This document shows positions 28,997 to 32,390 of a DNA stretch of 32,390 nt, one piece after another. Made by a program: the position numbers and the translations under genes. A model generated the notes under the pieces. That model saw only the letters and a program-made list of their open reading frames with translations. It made no database searches and was not told the origin of the DNA. Every line of letters begins with the position of its first letter. The first letter of the stretch is position 1. The DNA comes from Dimorphilus gyrociliatus (taxonomy: Eukaryota; Annelida; Polychaeta; Dinophilidae): the NCBI GenBank assembly GCA_904063045.1, contig CAJFCJ010000094.1, positions 1-32,390 of the forward strand. The letters run 5' to 3'.

Positions 28997-29608
28997 CTCA
29001 GTTTGGTTCACATTAGCAAAGGGGTTTACCTTGTATATAAAGAGAAGGCATGTTTTTGTTTCACCAGCCTATGCAGGAAGGTTGCTAATCCCTCTATCCA
29101 ATTCCTAGTTAACCTAGTTAAAATGCCCTTGTTAAGTCTACAGTTTTCAAGAAAGCACTTTATAATGAACTGAACTGCACAACTGTTGTATTTTTTTATT
29201 TTACCTTTAATACTGGATCAGGGTTAGGTCAGGTTTAGGGACTTGCTAATCAAGTATTGATGGAACAAAAAACCTCCCAAATACACGATTTTACACTATC
29301 TATCCCTTCATTGCACACACACTGTAAGCTTGTTATGTCTTGGATTAATGTGGCTATTAGAAACAACTATCTTAGGTGGCAGTTCTTAGTCTAAGCTATC
29401 ACTGTATCTTCAACATCATAAGTCCAAACTCTCTAAAAGTATAAAGAGAATTCTCCTCACTTAATGAAAATTTTCACAAAATTTTTTTGTATTATTATCT
29501 TTTAGTAAAAGAGAAGAAGTTATTTTTAATCAAATATCACAAAACTAAATATTGTTAAATACAAAAGAGTTTGAAAGAGAGAAATTATAATAATCATACA
29601 AATCAAAA
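28997..29608. other. No gene; short TTAGGG-like fragment
   Basis: Bases 29217-29250 contain cagggttaggtcaggtttag, a weak echo of the MITE interior. Otherwise AT-rich spacer. Confidence 0.35.
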
Positions 29609-30765
29609 CTATTGGTTAGGAATGGCATTTTCAGAATCTTCCATAACTTTGTATAAATATTCTGATATTTTAAATGGTTTTAAAATATCATCAACATTAA
29701 TCAGCCAACATTCTTCTTTGTTTCTTTCCACTTTTTTCCCTTTTATTAACTTGTTATCAATGTCAATTGAAATAGACTTTGATCCAATTTGCCCATCAGA
29801 TTGAACTTCAGAGTGAAATTTATATTTCTTTTTCCCAATGTCACCAATAAGTCCATCCATTTCTTTATAATTCATAGGTGAAAGTTTAAAACTTGCATCC
29901 AAGTGAATTTCTGATATAGACTGGGTGGATTTTTGTATTTGAATTATTTTTCCTGGATGTACTACAGATTTTATAAAAATACGATTTTCAGTGATTAAAT
30001 ATTCAAATTTTTTTGACTTAAAAGAGATTTTTTCCATATCACCAGTCCAGTATATTAGTTGTCCAATGTCAAAAATGATATAATTAGTTAAGCAGTTATT
30101 CTACCAGAATCAAATTTGATAATAATCTTATGCATATAGTAATCATCATTAAGCTGCCCATAAATTTGTATTCCATTTAAACTAACGCCACCAATGTATA
30201 AATTTTCTTCAGGTGAGCCAGTGATATCATAACATGTAGAATTAGTTCTCTGACTGGGATAATCCACAACAATTTGTTGAAAATGGGATCACCTGATGCC
30301 AAAGACCATGGATCACTACTAGGTGTAAAATATATTGGAATATGAACACTGAATACAAAAGAGTCCACTGCAGCACAAGCTAGTTTCAACAATACTGACT
30401 TTGTAGAACCAACTTTAGTTACTACAACATTCTCTGAACCAAATTCAGAGAAAATCTTTGTGGTTTTATCTAAAGTTGCTTTTTCAGGATTAGAGAGGGT
30501 AAAACTAAAATGACATAGAACATTCGCATTAAGTCTCTAAGATTTTTTTGAGAAAGTAAATAATTCCATACCTAATAATAGAGTTTTTAAGTCAAAAGTA
30601 ATTGCAGTGGATTCAGTTATATTCAGTTATAAAGCACTCGAATTATCTATAAAAAAAATAAAATATGTAGTTTAGCAAAGATTTCAAAATTACAAATGTT
30701 TTTTACAAACCAAAGATGCTAAGAAATCCTAATAACAAAATAAAGAATACCAATTTGCTTCCCAT
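29609..30765 (-). CDS. Secreted protein of the inter-alpha-trypsin heavy-chain C-terminal type, frame-broken
   Basis: ATG 30765 starts MGSKLVFFILLLGFLSIFG (signal peptide; exon 30765-30711, phase 1). A 75-nt exon (30646-30572) with an in-frame TAA follows. The large part (about 30538-29609) matches the ITIH C-terminal domain: GDP-x-F then VVDYPSQRTNSTCYDITGSP, LNGIQIYGQL, then MDGLIGDIGKKKYKFHSEV, GKKVERNKEECWLINVDD and SEYLYKV. In vertebrate ITIH proteins this module covalently binds hyaluronan after cleavage at DPHF. Here 'GDP-IF' becomes the DPHF motif with one extra C at 30285-30287. Further breaks lie near 30090 and 30045. No VIT or VWA domain precedes it, so the protein would be about a third of normal length. 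Pseudogene or indel-affected gene. Confidence 0.7.
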
Positions 30766-31161
30766 TTTCCTTCTATTTCTCTGTCTTGGAATGTACAATA
30801 TATATATATCTATACTGTATGTCATTTATAGTTTATGTTGAACAGAGACAGTTCTTTCTTTAGCAGGAGAAAAGCTTTTAAAGAAAATATTTATTGGAAA
30901 CTGCCAAAAAAAATAATTATTTGTGCTATAGATTTTTTAATAACCAATTTTGTTATCTGTAAATTTAACATTAATTTAGCAAGTCTTCTTATAAAAGAGA
31001 CACCTGTGTTTGCATACAGTGATTTATTGTCCTAGTGTAGATTCTTCCCCCTCTGTATAATTTATAATCTGGGCCTCTTCAAATTAACAAAGTATATAAA
31101 GAATAGTGAAAGGTTTGAAAATCTTGTCAAAAAATTCTCTTCGCATATATAATAGTTTTAT
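30766..31161. other. Intergenic
   Basis: A TA-rich tract at about 30797-30810 lies upstream of the ITIH-like start and could hold its promoter. A 66-codon plus-strand frame at 30835 has no domain. Confidence 0.3.
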
Positions 31162-31260
31162 GGAGCCAACAGAAAACGTTCACAAATGGACAGAAAATGT
31201 CCACGAATGAACAGTAAATGTTCACATAGCATTAAAAAAACAATTAACTAAGAAGAGATG
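31162..31260. repeat. Element terminus with three 21-bp tandem units
   Basis: Begins GGAGCCAACAGAAAACGTTC, close to the MITE left end GGGGCCGACAGAAAACGTCC. Two more units (tggacagaaaatgtccacga, tgaacagtaaatgttcacat) follow, then catagcatt and sequence that is the inverse of 15690-15730. A second copy of the repeat end seen at 15640-15885. Confidence 0.8.
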
Positions 31261-31494
31261 ATTACATCTGCTGTCCTCTTGCAGAAGATTGCATTAATCT
31301 ATTCAAAATAATTCTCAGTGTGTTAACATACTTTTTACTTTATTCTAGTAACTTTTAAACTTTGTATAACATTCTTAGCTTTTTTCATTTTTAATACATT
31401 TTAATAAACATATATTCATTATTAATTATTATATTCTCAGTATATTGCCATTGGTTCCCAAAATAGAGCAAGCTTTTTTAAAATTCAAATATCT

Positions 31495-31579
31495 TTTCCC
31501 ACTACTTGTTTTCCCCAACCTTGGGATGTTTTTTCCTAACCTGGGACTTTTTTCCCAGGGACGTTTTTTCCCATACTCC
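31495..31579. repeat. Third, variant terminal array
   Basis: Read on the minus strand it begins GGAGTATGGGAAAAAACGTC at 31579, followed by units of the form GGGAAAAAA(C)GTCCC and GGAAAAAACATCCC. The GGA start and AAAACGTCC core resemble the other termini, but the spacer bases differ. The 76-codon minus-strand frame across it is an artefact of the repeat. Confidence 0.6.
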
Positions 31580-32390
31580 TTTGAATAACATATACAGAGA
31601 AATGCTAATGCCATCTGTATAATAACTATGATTGAGTTGGAACAATTGAAACAAAACATTCTAATGATATATCATTAGGGTAAAAATACAAATAGCAGAG
31701 GGCTTAAACAGAAATCAATTGGAAAAACATAGTGGGGAACCCAATAAAAGGTTAATATTTTATCTAAATAATACAAAGGATGTCTCTGTTTTTTAACATA
31801 ATGTTCCCAAGGTGAAATACAAACTAGACCACCAATTGTAAAGTGGTGATTGGATAATCAAGATAAACCAACAAGTATATAAACCCTTACTGTTTTACTC
31901 CAACTGTCTTACCTTACACTGGAAAGATCAACTGGAAACAACCCCTAATGGGACAAGCCTTCTACTCTTTCAATATTGGACACTAGTTTGGTAACTTGGA
32001 AACCTGCTATTAGAAACTATATACTCTGCTATTCAACTTTTTTATTGCTGCAACTTTAAGTATTTTATTTGAAATAAAGCATTTAAATTAGACATTAAGA
32101 GGAAATTTGGTTGAAACCGACCAAGACATTTGTTCATTTGTTCAATTGATTAAATTGCAATATGCACTGTAACTGGAACTGAAAATTTTTTATTAGAGTT
32201 AATATTATACATTGATATATAATCAACATATAACAAAATTTATAACAAACATTTTCCATGAAATCAATAGTTTTATTCCAACCTTAACAAGCCATTGTTC
32301 TATTGAGTAGTATTAGATACTGTCATTCCAATGAATATATTCTAAAGAAATATAAGTTTTCATTTATAAATTGAAAGTTTATTCACATAT
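31580..32390. other. No gene; possible LTR-like segment
   Basis: TATATAAA at 31876-31883 and AATAAA at 32073-32078 lie about 190 bp apart with no ORF between them. This could be an LTR or a non-coding first exon. No paired copy is present to test it. Confidence 0.3.

Noticed and set aside
31429-31659. 76-codon minus-strand frame
   Set aside because: Its lysine-rich middle is produced by the tandem terminal array; no domain.
1-32390. CRISPR arrays, rRNA and tRNA genes
   Set aside because: The tandem arrays have no spacers of constant length, and I recognised no rRNA blocks or tRNA cloverleaf by eye; a tRNA scan could still find one.

Overview
The window looks like nuclear DNA of an AT-rich invertebrate metazoan. 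It has spliced genes with short GT-AG introns (mostly about 60-100 nt), animal-type domains (NACHT, RING/B-box, LRR, PAN/apple, LDLa, Ly6-like, inter-alpha-trypsin heavy-chain C-terminal, F5/8C-like, actin), Tc1/mariner and MULE transposons, and TTAGGG-type motifs inside repeats. I cannot name the species. No bacterial operon structure, CRISPR array or rRNA is visible.

Layout. 1-1016 (-): N-terminal part of a NACHT ATPase, cut by the window edge. 1312-2500 (-): relic of an ABCC-type ABC transporter. 2571-3480 (+): TRIM-like RING/B-box/coiled-coil/LRR gene with a MITE in its RING. 3665-4114 (-): unknown membrane protein exon. 5371-5797 (-): LDLa exon. 6038-8339 (-): several decayed or partial exons of unknown secreted proteins. 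8991-10275 (+): complete three-exon divergent actin. 10452-16360: transposon graveyard (MITE half, Tc1 relic, three MULE relics, terminal-repeat arrays) containing a Ly6-like exon and an LRR pseudogene. 17688-21838 (+): signal-peptide PAN-domain gene whose first intron holds a young 1,638-bp Tc1-like element with an intact transposase. 21890-22097: second complete MITE. 24201-26244 (+): complete six-exon type I membrane protein with galactose-binding-like modules. 27132-28996 (-): LRR protein gene with several frame breaks. 29609-30765 (-): secreted protein made of the C-terminal module of inter-alpha-trypsin inhibitor heavy chains. 31162-31579: more terminal-repeat arrays.

How the parts relate. 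The genes are not an operon, but most of them are extracellular-recognition or NLR/TRIM-type proteins, the kinds that turn over fast in animal genomes. Transposons have broken or remodelled several of them. The repeat termini are linked: MITE ends, 16-21-bp tandem arrays and the region downstream of a MULE transposase relic share one terminal motif, and one MITE has a perfect 9-bp target duplication. This points to a MULE-driven repeat system.

Many frame breaks fall at short homopolymers, so either gene decay or consensus indel errors must be considered. The actin, the six-exon receptor, the NACHT exon and the Tc1 transposase are intact.
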